64,000 nt of DNA from Linanthus parryae. Its lineage: Eukaryota > Streptophyta > Magnoliopsida > Ericales > Polemoniaceae. A program made the position numbers and the translations under genes. The first letter of the stretch is position 1; each line of letters opens with the position of its first letter. Below are positions 45,601 to 56,754 of the stretch, one piece after another. Where the stretch lies: NCBI GenBank assembly GCA_023055425.1, contig JALGPY010000007.1, forward strand, positions 13,774,001 to 13,838,000. The letters run 5' to 3'. Below the pieces are notes generated by a model that saw only the letters and a program-made list of their open reading frames with translations, did no database searches and had not been told where the DNA came from.

Positions 45601-48600
45601 CTCGTCATATCATTGGTGATCATTGTGTGTGTGTGTATCACGCGATCCATTTCATATCAACTCTAATTAGTTTTCAAAAGGGCTTCTATAAAGAAGATAA
45701 AATTGATACCACTGAAGTTTGCTTTTGTTTTTGGCAGTCGCTGAATAATTCAACCTGATATTTCTCTTTAGGCATCGAGCTGGTGCTTGGAACACAGGTT
45801 ATATCAGCAGATGTGAGCCGCAAAACACTTACTACTGCTACTGGTGAAACTATAAGCTACAATGTTCTCATTATTGCAACCGGTGCCCGGGTACTGAAAT
45901 TATTTTTCCTTGTTTGTTTGATTGTTTATAGGCAAATTGATGCAATTCCTATCTTCACGTGTGTGCACCGTGAGGTTTGATAGTTGAGTGATTGTACGTT
46001 TGCAGTGTGGGGTTTGATAGTTGAGTCATGAGTGATTGTATGAAACCAGGATTGTTGATGCATTCCATGATAGAATTTCCATTGCTCAATTTACGGCGCC
46101 ACATGTGCCTTCATGGAACCAAGCTTGGCTAATGGTAATTCTGGCAATTTATGGACCATGGTAGAGGTTAATGACAAACTTGATGCATTCACAAATTTAG
46201 CTGAGAACCTCATTAATACGTTACAGTCGTGAAATATTTTACAGTTGGCACAGCCTAATGCAGACTTTGAAGTAACTTCAGTTTGAACCTGGTGTTTACT
46301 TTGTAATGTTGCAGCTGGTTAAAGCAAATTGAGTCACTAATATTATCCAGGATAACATGTTGAGCTAAACTGTGTAGTATTTAATGATGATCCAAGGTTC
46401 AACTACTGTGTTATGTTGCATTTGTGTATCATTATTGATAATTTTGGTGAAATGAAACAAAATACTCTGGTGATTGCTGTTTGAAGTTTGTGAAGAAGTA
46501 ATTCTATAACCAAAGTTGGGTCTAGGGTATTTTAAAGATTCTTTTTTTATTTGGTAAAGAAAGAGAGGTGAAGACTCATTTAAAGAAATTAAATTATTAG
46601 AGGTATGGATATGAAATGTTTGAATTTGCTGACTATTTGGTACACCCCATCTGTGTAGGCTTTGAGGCTTGACGAATTCGGTTTTCGTGGATCAAATGCT
46701 GAAAATGTCTTTTATTTGCGCAATCTAGCCGATGCAACCAGGCTTGTTGATGTGATGCAAACTTGTACAGGCGGCAATGCCGTTGTCATCGGTGGTGGCT
46801 ACATAGGAATGGAATGTGCTGCATCTTTGGTAATAAACAAGATCAATGTAACCATGGTTTTCCCCGAAAAACATGTTAGTAAGTACATTCACATATTTCA
46901 GTTACGGCATTTTCTTTTGTTTATGTTTTACTAGCATCATTCTGGCAGCGATGAGGTGTTTATGTCTATGCATCTATCTGTGGGGGTCTGTTCTTGTTTC
47001 TGTGAGAAGATCCTAACACAGAGCTGTCACTGAATACCGTGTTCATTTGTTTTGCAGTGGCTCGTTTGTTTACACCAAAGATTGCAAGTTACTATGAAGA
47101 ATTTTACAAAGATAAAGGCGTGAAGTTCATTAAAGGAACCATTATGTCTTCATTCGACATCAACTCTGAGGGAAAGGTAAAATATCTGCTAGTACTGTCT
47201 CGAACCATAGACAACTTCTAGTTAGCTTTGCTACTGCCATTTAAGTGCACGGGGACATAGAGCTGTCAAACGGCCTCGTCCTGGGCTAGAAAGAGGACCA
47301 GCAGGCTGTTGGCCGCTCCCGGGCCAGCAGCGGTATGAAATGGGCCGGTCTATTGGCTGTTTCCCAGGCCCAGCTCGGCCTACTGGATCGGACCATCTAG
47401 AGCCGCGCCGTCCCCAGGGCAGCCCATTGTGTGTGTGTGTGTGTATAATTTTCATTAAGAATTTTAGTCATTTAGACTTTTAGAGGGCCTTACACCGAAA
47501 TATCCCCCTTATAGAACTGTTGTGTGAGTATGTATGGGGGGGATGCTTCTGCTGTCAGCACAGCGCTTCCCAGCAGAAACAGTTTTAGTCCGTTTGGTAA
47601 AATTCGGACAGTTTCTGCTGTCCCGCAACAGCTTTCAGGAAGCAAGAGGAGAGATGATTTTCCAGAACCTTCTTTTGATTAATATATCTACAACCGAGTT
47701 TACAATTTTTAAAATTTTCAATATTTATCTTTGCAGAACTGATACATATCAAATGTTTTTGTCATTTTACTCTCACAACAGGTTCTCAGTTGATTTTACC
47801 TAACACAAAATTACTAAATCAATATTTCATCGCAACTTTGACGAAATATTTACCAAACAACATTTAATCTAAAACTGACAGCATCTTTCCATTGTGATTC
47901 TCATGCCGCAGCTTCTAGCACCGTACTAGCCCTAAAAAACGGTCTTTTGACCCCCAAAATATAGCCGTGGGGACAGCCGTCTGAACTCGCTGGTCGGATA
48001 GCCTGGGCCTGTGCCGGCATGCTTCTGGTCCTGGTTCTTTCCAGGTCTGGGGCGGGCTGTTCTACATCTGGTTCTTGACGTTCCAGTCCGGGCCTACGGT
48101 TCCAGAATCCCGAAACCAGCTTGGACCACTTGGGGTGGGCTAGTGTTGGTTCTGGGTCAGTTCACCCCTGGAACGGACCGGCTCTGGGCGGTCTGGCGGT
48201 TCCCCGCCCCGTTTGTGCACATCTATTGGGACGTATGCAAATATGTTCAAGTGAAATTTGTATTTTTCTCGCAGTGCCCGGTATTAACTATATCTGTTCT
48301 CCGACATCCCATGATACAGGTCACAGCAGTTAACCTCAGGAACGGTGAAAGTCTTCCTGCCGATCTGGTAGTGATTGGAATCGGAATCCGTCCCAACACC
48401 GCCCTCTTCGAAAGCCAGCTAACAATGGAGAGAGGAGGAATCAAAGTGAACGGACAAATGCAGACGAGCCACGCTTCGGTTTACGCAGTTGGCGACGTGG
48501 CAGCTCTTCCGATCAAGCTGTTCGACGAAATCCGGAGGTTGGAGCATGTCGATGCCGCTAGGAAATCTGCCAAGCACGCGGTGGCCGCGATAACAGAACC

Positions 48601-49069
48601 GGAGAAGACGGACGAATTCGACTACCTCCCGTTCTTCTATTCCAGATTCTTCACCAAGTCTTGGCAGTTCTATGGGGACAATGCAGGAGAGGCTGTTCAT
48701 TTTGGGGACTTCTCCAGAGACTCTTTTGGGGCATTCTGGGTTAGTAAGGGTCACCTTGTGGGGGCTTTCTTGGAAGGTGGGAGTAAAGAGGAGTATGATG
48801 CTGTAGCTAGAGCAACAAGGCTCAGGCCAGTGGTTGAAGACTTGGCTGAGCTTGAAAAGCAGGGTCTAGGATTTGCTCTTGCATTGAAGGAGAAACCGCC
48901 ACCACCGCCACCACCACCATCGCCACCATCATCTCCTAGTGTTGCTAGTGATTATGTTGTTGCTGTGGATGAAGAGTTGTATGTTTGGCACGCGGTTGGT
49001 GGTGGTGTTGTGGCGGTATCAGTGGCTGTGTTTGCGTACTGGTACGGGAAGAAGCGCCGTCGGTGGTGA
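42621..49069 (+). CDS. MDAR4: Monodehydroascorbate reductase, membrane-anchored peroxisomal type (MDAR4-like)
   Basis: Seven exons: 42621-42743, 43388-43439, 44130-44210, 45772-45890, 46659-46878, 47058-47176, 48320-49069. All introns are GT-AG and the joined frame is open: 1464 nt, 487 aa, close to Arabidopsis MDAR4 (488). The enzyme uses NAD(P)H to regenerate ascorbate from monodehydroascorbate in the ascorbate-glutathione cycle. Visible motifs: an N-terminal FAD site (YVILGGGVAAGYAALEF, residues 7-23), an NAD(P)H site (AVVIGGGYIGMECAASL) in exon 5, and the second FAD motif YAVGDVA in exon 7. The C-terminus has a Pro-rich linker, one hydrophobic segment (about 459-481) and KKRRRW, the tail that anchors MDAR4 in the peroxisomal membrane. 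The start agrees with the family start MGRAFVYVILGGG. Introns 1 and 6 hold repeats. Confidence 0.95.
42925..43250. mobile_element. MITE-like repeat in MDAR intron 1
   Basis: Shares long stretches with 47533-47937 in intron 6, for example CTACAACCGA, TTTTTGTCATTTTAC and CCAAACAACATTTAATC-like blocks, and the right end CTTCTAGCACCGCTAC. The right end resembles GGGCTAGTTTGGGAA-type ends of small plant DNA elements in reverse. Family uncertain; the duplication was not resolved. Confidence 0.55.
47257..48228. mobile_element. GC-rich hAT-like non-autonomous element in MDAR intron 6
   Basis: The left end ATAGAGCTGTCAAACGG and the right end (reverse complement AATAGATGTGCACAAACGG) are similar to common plant hAT-type ends. 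Both arms are rich in GGGCC and CCGG, unlike the AT-rich intron. Another repeat (47533-47937) sits inside. The flanking duplication is only weak (GGGGACA and TGGGACG), so the boundaries are approximate. Confidence 0.5.
47533..47937. mobile_element. MITE-like repeat nested in the intron 6 element
   Basis: Second copy of the repeat at 42925-43250, longer at its left end (GGCAGCAGAAACAG-like block with TCCGTTTGGTAAAATTCGG). Confidence 0.55.
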
Positions 49070-49239
49070 AGATGTGACTGTTATCACACTGTTTGTTGTT
49101 GTACACAATGTATTTATATACAAATACTGCAGTCTTACTGATTGTGAAGATATTGACACATACATATTCTTTTGACAGTTGAATGTCTTACATATTTATA
49201 GGGTGTCTATGAGACTTGGTTTAGCTTTATAGATCTATA

Positions 49240-49398
49240 ATGGCGGATACGGAGACGTTTGCTTTCCAGGCTAAGATCAACCAGATCTTGAGTTTGATCA
49301 TCAGCACCTTCTACAGCAACAATGAGATCTTTCTCTGAACATCTTCAGAGAGATCTTGTAGCAGAACAAGATCCTGAAGGTCATGGAGATGCTGAACA
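49240..49398 (+). pseudogene. Cytosolic HSP90 pseudogene relic with large internal deletion
   Basis: The ATG at 49240 opens a frame that reads like the HSP90 N-terminus: [15 protein letters not shown], then [13 protein letters not shown], and stops at 49336. From 49335, in another frame, the text reads [24 protein letters not shown], which matches the middle-domain HSP90 segment LNISREMLQQNKILKV. About 33 N-terminal codons are thus fused to a segment some 350 residues further on, with no introns between. It lies just 3' of the MDAR gene. Probably a decayed processed copy; it cannot make a working chaperone. Confidence 0.85.
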
Positions 49399-49762
49399 CT
49401 ACCTAATTTTGAGTTTTAAATGATGAAACTGGAACAACAGTAGGAATCATGCCGAGGTTTCTTAGTCACAAACAAAATATCTACGTCAATAGATTTTCTG
49501 ATTTTCAATTTCATGTAACTTGTGTCATAAAAAGAGAGAAAATTAGCAGAAGATATAACTATAGTATTATGTAAGAGCACGCTGTCAAATGATTCTCGAT
49601 CTAAAGACAAAACCAAACACTATTCTGTGAAGGTAAATCTTCTCATCATTTTTTCTCTTTTCTTGACAAATGTAGTACAGGAAAACTGGAAACCAGAAAG
49701 CCAATGTTGTTAGAAGTAAGTAGCACTCATGTACAAAATGGTTTGCAAGTTTACCATCGTAC
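49399..49762. other. Intergenic DNA between the HSP90 relic and tRNA-Pro
   Basis: AT-rich. I see no gene or repeat structure here. Confidence 0.5.
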
Positions 49763-49834
49763 GGGCATTTGGTCTAGTGGTATGATTCTCGCTTTGGGTG
49801 CGAGAGGTCCCGAGTTCGATTCTCGGAATGCCCC
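49763..49834 (+). tRNA. trnP-UGG: tRNA-Pro (anticodon TGG)
   Basis: A 72-nt cloverleaf. The acceptor GGGCATT pairs with AATGCCC (49827-49833). The A box is TGGTCTAGTGGT; the anticodon stem CTCGC/GCGAG encloses loop TTTGGGT with anticodon TGG at 49795-49797; the T arm is CCGAGTTCGATTCTCGG. There is no intron and CCA is not encoded, as usual for nuclear genes. A TTTT Pol III terminator follows at 49836-49839. It looks functional. Confidence 0.97.
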
Positions 49835-49839
49835 CTTTT

Positions 49840-50386
49840 GGTTTTTGGTGTTTCTGGGAAATGCACACCTTTTCATTTAGTTTGAGACTTTGATTTACTC
49901 CCTAAGCCGTGCCCAGCCAGCAAAATCAAAAGAAAATAGAGTGTTAGTCCAAGAATTGACTTTCTACTTCTAAAATTATAGCCCACTACACAAGAGGGGG
50001 ATATATAGTTCTCCAATTTATAAGCCTGAAGTACATAGGTATTTTCTTTGGGCTGGATTTTCTATTGCTTCAGCGGACACTTGGTTCTGGCTTTTGGGTT
50101 GTTTCAGGCTGTTACACGTGATTATACTACCCCTCATCCCCCACAAGACCAAATCCTCAGTGAAGCGGAGTCCATACCACAAGCATATGCCCCTGTTGTG
50201 ATGAATAGAAACAGAAAATCATATCTTCTCCCATCGCACAGTTGCAATCGACTTCTAGTATAGGTTTCGGGACAAGCAAGAGAGATGATTGAAAAGAAGA
50301 GAATGGCATTGAGAACGGTGGTTCGGAGAACTTTTCATCAACATGCCAACATTAGACCAAGAAAATATATGCTAGGGACTATGGGC
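49840..50386. other. Intergenic DNA
   Basis: No gene, RNA or repeat structure that I can support. The last five bases before the next element (50387-50391, TTTAC) are its target duplication. Confidence 0.5.
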
Positions 50387-50391
50387 TTTAC

Positions 50392-50762
50392 TGTTAGGCT
50401 TTACCTAACACGTAGCGATTCGAGATGCTACAATCTCCAGACACACTAGGATTTTTAACCCACAAACACAAATTTGATAATCTTCTTTCTGATTGATTGT
50501 CCAAACTCTGAAAATTACAAATACTTAAATAAGAAAAACTGACCTAACGCTAATACGGTTCCACTGAATGAGCGGCCCATAGGTAAAGAACCGTTAAAGA
50601 AACCCGGTCCATAGCTCGACAATTAAAATAAATTAAACGACTAACTAAATAAAATAAATAAACTACGCCTCTGTAATATAATGTTTGAGATACTTAGGCT
50701 TTTGGCGTTCTCGTGTACTCCGTCGTGGTGCTGGTACTGTTGACGGATTAGTATCCGTATCA
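50392..50762 (-). mobile_element. 3' LTR of the minus-strand gypsy derivative
   Basis: On the minus strand it starts TGATACGGATAC and ends CCTAACA. It matches 55441-55811 with about 15-20 differences by eye, making it older than the Tat block insertions. The end of the pol frame (RRSTRERQKPKYLKHYITEA) runs into this LTR. Confidence 0.92.
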
Positions 50763-52422
50763 ACTCCCCCCCAGATAAGAACCGTCTTGTCCTCAAGGCG
50801 AAAATATGAGCGGTGCGCGCCCAAAGCGGCTTTCGTCAAACCCTGCAAGACCACCCAAGAATCGCCATGTTTTACCTTCATTATCATCTTAGAATAATCT
50901 GTAAGGACTTCGCCGAATTGTTGGAGCCACTACACCCCCAAAATGACCTGCGATCCTTGGAACTCGAGGAGTAATAATTCAGCTGAAAACGTGTGCCCCT
51001 GAAGATCAATAGCAACTTCACCACAGGTAGTATCACAATGGAGACAGTCCCCATTACCCACTGCAACCTTGAAAGCTGGTGTGGCCTGAACCGGAAGCTG
51101 CAATTTCTCGGCCAACTCAGGATGGATGAAATTGTGTGTCGCTCCGCTGTCGATAAGAACAGATACCTCACGACCTCCTATGTACCCTAGGAGCCGTAGA
51201 GAAGTCAGCTGGTCACTGCTAATCAGTGTGAAAAGACTGGAGGCATCAGCTGCAATGACATATTCTTCGGCTGGTGTCTGCTCTGGATTGTCGGAGTTCA
51301 GAAGCAAGAATTTACCTTCACACTTGTGACCCCTGAAATATTTCTGGTCGCAATTGTAACACAGACCTTGGCGCTGGCGTTCTTGTTGCTCAGGTGGTGT
51401 GAGCAGTTTAATCGGAGGCGTGGAAGCCACTGGAGTAGGGGCTTTGGGCTGAGACCCGACTGTCGGTTGCGCGCGGACCGGTGTGGAGGAAACTGTGACG
51501 GCGGAGGGCTCACGAATAGCTTCTAATTCACGAGCGAGACTAAAGGCGGCGGTGATAGTTTGCGGGTTACGCAAGGTTAACTCACGGTCTAACGGCGGCT
51601 TAAGACCAGAAGTAAAAATCGAAATCAGCTGCTCGTCCGATGCCGTGTCGACTTTGTTCAGCAGCTTTTCAAAATCATTCTGATAGGCCAATACTGTCGT
51701 GTGCTGCTGCAATTTCGACAATTGTCCAAAGTAATCATGATAATATTCGTGATCAAAACGGACAGTTACCTCGTCCAGAAACGTAGCCCAAGAAGCGAAC
51801 CGAAATTTGGCTTCGCGATACCGAAACCAGTCAGCTGCGTCACCATCCAGTAATACTCCGACAAGCTGCATTATTTCCGTAGACGGAACCCGATAATAAT
51901 TGACATATTGCTGAACTTTAAACACCCAGTTATGAGGGTCAATACCTGAGAATTTCGGTGGCTCAACCCTTAATTTGTGTCCGCGGTCGTCACGCCGAGG
52001 TGAGCGACGATCGCCATACCCGGGCTGTTCGTGGGCATCTCAATCCTCGTCGTAGTGTATGTCGTTGGTGTCCCAAGGATTGTCGTCGTGATCAAATCTG
52101 CGGCGACCAACGGCGTGAGTGGTGGTGGCAGGTGGCCGGCGACGAGTAGTGTGCGGCTGCCAACCAACGGCGTCGTCGTCGTCGAAGGCAGGGAGGCGAT
52201 GTCGCGGTGGAAACCCTGCTGTCGCTGCAGTCAGAACCGTGCCAGGAGGTTGCTGGGTTTAGTACCCTCGCCCAGGTTGATTCAGATGACCCATTCGGGT
52301 CGGATTTTGGGTCGGAATAGTGCGGGTATGGATCTGGGTCGCATGGTGGGGAAACCCAGATCTGGGTCGGGTCTGAAACTCCTAAAAGTCGTCAAAAACG
52401 TCGTCGGCAAAATCCGTCGGCG
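50663..52422 (-). pseudogene. Gag-protease of the gypsy derivative, 3' part, with nonsense codons and internal pol deletion
   Basis: Minus-strand frame with the gag core (YRVPSTEIMQLVGVLLDGDA, about 51890), a zinc knuckle CYNCDQKYFRGHKC, and a protease with LIDSGATHNF (about 51155). Stop codons interrupt the frame near 52261, near 52031 (DED-stop-DAHEQPG) and at 50930-50932 (ILGV-stop-WLQQFG). After the protease-RT linker (HGDSWVVLQG) the frame continues as RSYFRLEDKTVLIWGG, which resembles the extreme C-terminus of pol, so RT through integrase was deleted. The 5' part of gag is at 54976-55394. Confidence 0.85.
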
Positions 52423-52427
52423 GTGCA

Positions 52428-54970
52428 TGAAATACCATGTTATTTAGAAACGCATATTTTATAATAATATTAGGTATAAATGGGTATTTTATAATAATAT
52501 AGGTGTTAATATGCTATTATTATATTTTATGATATTATTTGGTGTTAATATGACATTAGTATAAGTTTGGGTATTAGTTATTATTATTTAGAAAGTTAAT
52601 TTTAATGTTATAAACCATTAGGGGGTTTTATGTAGTTTTTCCTAACTTAAAGTGTGCCTTTTAAGTGAACTTGGGGGTAGTAGTTGTATAATGACTAAAC
52701 CAGTGGGGGTGAAAGTGTCTTTACCTTAAAATTTAGTCATCTTCTTCCTCAAACTCTCCCATGGAGGAAGAAGACCATCTCCAACCCAAACACCACCATT
52801 ACCACTCCGAATCTTCACCAAATTCGTTGATGTTTGTCCCAAATCACTCCCTATTCGATTTAAACTCATCAAGGCTTGATAATTTAGCATCAAGCAACCC
52901 AATTTCGTCAATTTTTGGTCCCGATTCAAAACCAAAATTTTCAAAGTGGGTTTCCTCATGGAGGTTGAATTCTTCACCTCTCTACCTATATAAACCCATT
53001 AATTCTCAGATTTTAAACCCACAATCTCAATCCCTCAACCTCTCAATCTCTCCTTCAATCTCCCTCACCCTAGAGCTCTCTCTCTCTCTCCCGTTCAATC
53101 TCTCTCTCTCTCACCCAATGGGCTGCCCATCGCCGCCGCCGCTGCTGCCCACCGCCGCCGCCGCGTCCCGCCTCGCCGTCGACGCCACCGGCGACCTCGC
53201 CGCCGTCGTCCGCCTCTCTCCGGCGCCACCGTCGGAGACCCCCACTCCAACCCGTCACTCTTCTCCTCTCACGGGTAAACAAACCCGTCCCTTTCTCTTT
53301 TCATCTTCTTCTATTTTATTTGTTTTGTTTTAATTACTTTCTCTTATTATATATTAATACTAGTTGGGAAGGAGACAACAAGTGGGGGCCTGGCCTAGTG
53401 GTTAATTGTTGACACTTACAGCTTTGAGGTAGTGGGAACTAGGTCTTGGGTTCATGTCTCACAAGAGAAATCTTTTTACTCATCCTTATCAAAAAAATAA
53501 AAGTGTAGAATAAGGATGATAAAAGTATATTTTCTTATTTATTTTTATAAGTTTGTAACAAATTAGAATAAGTTATTTTTCATAAATAGATTTGTTATTT
53601 CTTTTAAATAAAAGTTAGTTAGTTTATAATTTATTCTCTACTAAGGCTTGTTTGGTTGGGAGAAACTACTATTTGAATTAAAAGTGTTTTTGAGATAAAA
53701 TAATATTCTTCTCTACCCTAAATAATAAAAGGGATATTTTATCTAATCTTATAAGTTATATTTATATAATTATAGTTCAGTATGTTTTTATAAATAATAA
53801 ACGTTAGTGTTATAAAGCGTATTTTACTATAAAAGAGGTTGTTCGCCTTAGTAAAGGTTGGGGAGAGTTAGCAAGGGATTTATTTCATTTATCTATAGGA
53901 CTTCGTGTGCAATGTGTTGATTAGAATATTATTAAATTTGTAGGCGACAATTTCATTGACGAAGGTTACGTGAGTGTTACTAGGAAGTGAATTGCTTTGC
54001 TTGAGATTCAAGATAAGTAAACATGTCAGGCCTAGCGCCCATATCTCCTTTCGTGTCTAAACTGCTTTTGTGATTTACTGTCTCAAAATTTGAATATCTA
54101 CTTGAACTGTTTATTTGATAAAGTTTACTGATTTTACAAAAGTGATTCTATCACAACTATCACATGAAATGATAATAAGACGTAAAGACGTAAAGTGGAA
54201 TAGTTGTATCGGGGATCAATATTTTGAGCTTTGGTCGATGTGGACTACGTCTCTCGACCCACTTTATTTTATTTTGCTCGGTCACAACCGCCCCGAGTTC
54301 GCTCCAGTACTTACCTCTCTGGCCGCAAGAAGTCTTAGGGGGGTGTCGACACTTATGGTCTGGTAGCCAGTTATTAGTATATCTTCCCCGTGTCAACATG
54401 GTAATATATGTTTTCTGAATGATGGACCTTTATGATTGAGAATTGGAAGTCCCGATTGGACAAATGAGGAAGTTTGGGAATGTTTCCCCACAAGTGAAAT
54501 GATAAAGGAAAAGATTTGTGAATTCTTACTCTTACTCTTACTCAAATACTTTACTCTTCAAACTCATGTGTCGTTTTTAAACTGCTTCATAATCTATTTA
54601 CATGCTTGGGTGTTGCTTACTCAGTATTTTCAGCTGACTTTGGAAACTGTGGTGTTTCTTTTGTTTCTGCACCACAGGTTTAGGTGGAAGCATGACTTTG
54701 GGGAAAATCGAGACACGTCACTTTAGTAAATTTTATAATTTCACATCTAGACTTGTTTTATTTAGTAGATGAATTTTAGATTGGATAATGCCCATGTTTG
54801 TGGCAAGACAAGTTTTAAAGTTTCAATTAAATATTTTTATGGATTTGGTTTGGATATTCTGTTATAAAATCTCCTTGTATCCGAGTTTATTCTCGGGTAC
54901 GGAGTGACATCCCTGGGCTACCGGGTCGGCCTTTTCAGACTTCCGGCTTGGCGGTTTTGGGGGTGTTACA
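52428..54970 (+). mobile_element. Solo LTR, ~2.5 kb, inserted in gag of the gypsy derivative
   Basis: Starts TGAAATACC and ends GGGGGTGTTACA, flanked by GTGCA at 52423-52427 and 54971-54975. No internal retroelement genes, so it is a solo LTR left by recombination. On the plus strand it has a TATA box TATATAAA (52987-52994) followed by a CT-rich leader and a GC-rich block (53110-53240). Long LTRs ending GGTGTTACA occur in Tekay/Del-like and Retand-like gypsy elements; which lineage this is remains open, and the orientation rests on the TATA box. A SINE-like unit lies inside. Confidence 0.85.
53383..53500 (+). mobile_element. SINE-like unit inside the solo LTR
   Basis: A tRNA-related head with A box TGGCCTAGTGGT (53391-53402) and B box GTCTTGGGTTCATGTCTC (53443-53460), followed by CATCCTTATCAAAAAA. 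The box spacing fits a tRNA-derived SINE. No target duplication was found. Confidence 0.6.
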
Positions 54971-54975
54971 GTGCA

Positions 54976-55394
54976 GTTGTTACCTGTGGAACGGTGGTGT
55001 GAGGACGATGGTGTAGACGACGTTGCTACAGGTGGTCGCCGGTCCCAGGAGCGAGCTCGCCGGCGGTGTCTCTGGGTGGTGCAAGGACGCGACCACGACC
55101 CGATCGGAGAGGTGCGCCAGTCGGGCCTGTGATGCGGCCGGCGGGATGGACGGCTTCCCCGTTGTTCTGCGCTGTCCAGGAGAGATGCGATGGGTCTGCA
55201 GGTTCAGACCGCTGAGATCGTGGGCTGGGAGGGAGATCCAGACGGTCCTCCAATGCCTTTAATCGTTCATCCACGAGAGCCCCCAATTTTGTTTCGAAAC
55301 TCTTCTCCAAACGGGCCTCCAAGGCAGTGAATCTTTCATCCAATTTCGCCATGAGTTGTTTGACGAACTCGCTGTTGTTGTCGAAAATCGACAT
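54976..55394 (-). pseudogene. Gag N-terminal part of the gypsy derivative
   Basis: Minus-strand frame starting at MSIFDNN (ATG at 55394-55392). An in-frame ATG upstream at 55436 overlaps the primer site, so the later one is preferred. The N-terminal ~50 residues form a charged heptad-like coiled coil (FVKQLMAKLDERFTALEARL) common in gypsy gags. It is interrupted at 54975 by the solo LTR and continues at 52422. Confidence 0.75.
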
Positions 55395-55440
55395 GATGAA
55401 ATTCACCAGTTGATTGGTGAAACTCAACGAAAGCACCAGT

Positions 55441-55811
55441 TGTTAGGCTTTACCTAACACGTAGCGATTCGAGATGCTACAATCTCCACACACACTAGGG
55501 TTTTTAACCCACACACACAAATTTGATAATCTTCTTTCTGATTGATTTTCCTAACTCTGAAAATTACAAATACTTAAATAAGAAAAACTGACCTAATTCT
55601 AATACGGTTCTACTGAATGAGCGGCCCATAGGTAAACAACTGTTAAAAAAACCCGGTCCATAATTCGACAATTAAAATAAATTAGACGACTAACTAAATA
55701 AAATAAATAAACTACTCCTGTATAATATAATGTTTGAGATACTTAGGCTTTTGGCGTTCTCGTGTACTCCGTCGTAGTGCTCGTACTATTGACGGATTAG
55801 TATCCGTATCA
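55441..55811 (-). mobile_element. 5' LTR of the minus-strand gypsy derivative
   Basis: 371 bp, paired with 50392-50762, followed on the plus strand by the TTTAC duplication. Confidence 0.92.
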
Positions 55812-55816
55812 TTTAC

Positions 55817-56453
55817 TATGGCACAACAAAATAAGACAATTTTTGGGAGTCGTACCTCTACAACTCAAATCAAAGATATAGCAAAGACTTGCCTCAATTC
55901 AAGTGGAGTAACATCGAGCCGAGGGATTGATTACCCTAATAGTTTACTTATGGTAACAATACTCACTAGCGCAGAAATATTGTGTACTATTTGTACGTTA
56001 ACATAAAGTGTTTATTGGAAAATTAGAGGACACTCTTTAATTTTGAAAGAAGTCACTTTTTTTATATATATTATCGTGTGAAAGTGATATAGTTAGATGT
56101 GAAAAAAGTCAATCGAGAAGTTTAAGGCAAAAAATATGTAGTATATTTGCACGGTAAGATAAAAGTGTCAATAGGAAAATTAGGAGCCACTTTTAATTCG
56201 GAAGAGGTATACTACTAATCCGTCCAATGCGAAAATTTTCATTTTTCTAGTTCTCTTATAGAACTTTTGACAAAAATCTCTACGGTTTTACTTTTACCGA
56301 CACCGCACACATTCTTTCAAACAGAAATTCTCATGCAGTTTTACTTTTATCGACACGTAGTTACCAGTTAGTAAAATAGTGAGCCAATGTCGATAAATGT
56401 GAGACTAATGTGAGTTTTCTTAAAAAAAAGATTGTCAAAAGTTCACTTTTATA
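55817..56453. other. Intergenic DNA
   Basis: AT-rich. A loose inverted repeat (TTTTACTTTTACCGACAC / GTGTCGATAAAAGTAAAA type) lies around 56290-56360, but no element could be delimited. No gene seen. Confidence 0.4.
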
Positions 56454-56690
56454 CTTCCTTCATAACGTCTTTTTCTCTACGTTTTGACTTTTGTCACTAT
56501 TTACTGAGTCACTTTGACCCGGTGATTTGGATAGCAACGATCTAACTTTTTGATAATGTTTTCATGGAGCGGTAGAATAAAGTTGTTCTATATCACGGTG
56601 AAAAATTTATCAAAAAGTCGTGTCGTTTTGCTATATAGTCACCCAGTGAAATTGACCCAGATACGAGTCAAAAAGTCAAAGCGTAGAGTA
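56454..56690. mobile_element. Foldback MITE upstream of the L12 gene
   Basis: The left arm (CTCTACGTTTTGACTTTTGTCAC...CCCGGTGATTTGG) pairs with the right arm (...GAGTCAAAAAGTCAAAGCGTAGAG). Same family as 57778-58037, but the outer end of the right arm is shortened. It ends about 165 bp before the L12 start codon. Confidence 0.68.
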
Positions 56691-56724
56691 AGACCAGGAA
56701 ATATTTATGAAATTGTTAGGAGCC

Positions 56725-56754
56725 TTACAGCTACAGCTACAGCTACAGCTACAG
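56725..56754 (+). repeat. Hexanucleotide repeat in the L12 upstream region
   Basis: Five TTACAG/CTACAG units, about 105 bp before the start codon. Confidence 0.9.

Larger units (their letters stand above)
50392..55811 (-). mobile_element. Ty3/gypsy deletion derivative (gag-protease only), minus strand
   Basis: Two 371-bp LTRs (50392-50762 and 55441-55811) and TTTAC on both outer sides (50387-50391 and 55812-55816). Read on the minus strand: LTR, primer site TGGTGCTTTCGTTGA (55438-55424), gag, protease, then straight to the end of pol, a G-rich polypurine tract (about 50775-50764), LTR. RT, RNase H and integrase are absent. A 2543-bp solo LTR splits gag. Without it the element is about 2.9 kb. 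Confidence 0.93.

Noticed and set aside
47231..47455. Minus-strand ORF of 74 codons in MDAR intron 6
   Set aside because: It lies within the GC-rich repeat arm and a (GT)n run; composition alone explains it.
48011..49069. A 352-codon ORF starting inside MDAR intron 6
   Set aside because: Its first ~100 codons are translated from the GC-rich intron element; the family alignment and the AG acceptor place the exon start at 48320.
52761..53333. 190-codon ORF as a host gene
   Set aside because: It lies in the solo LTR between its TATA box and CT-rich leader, is low in complexity (Ser/Pro/Leu, Ala), and has no recognisable domain.
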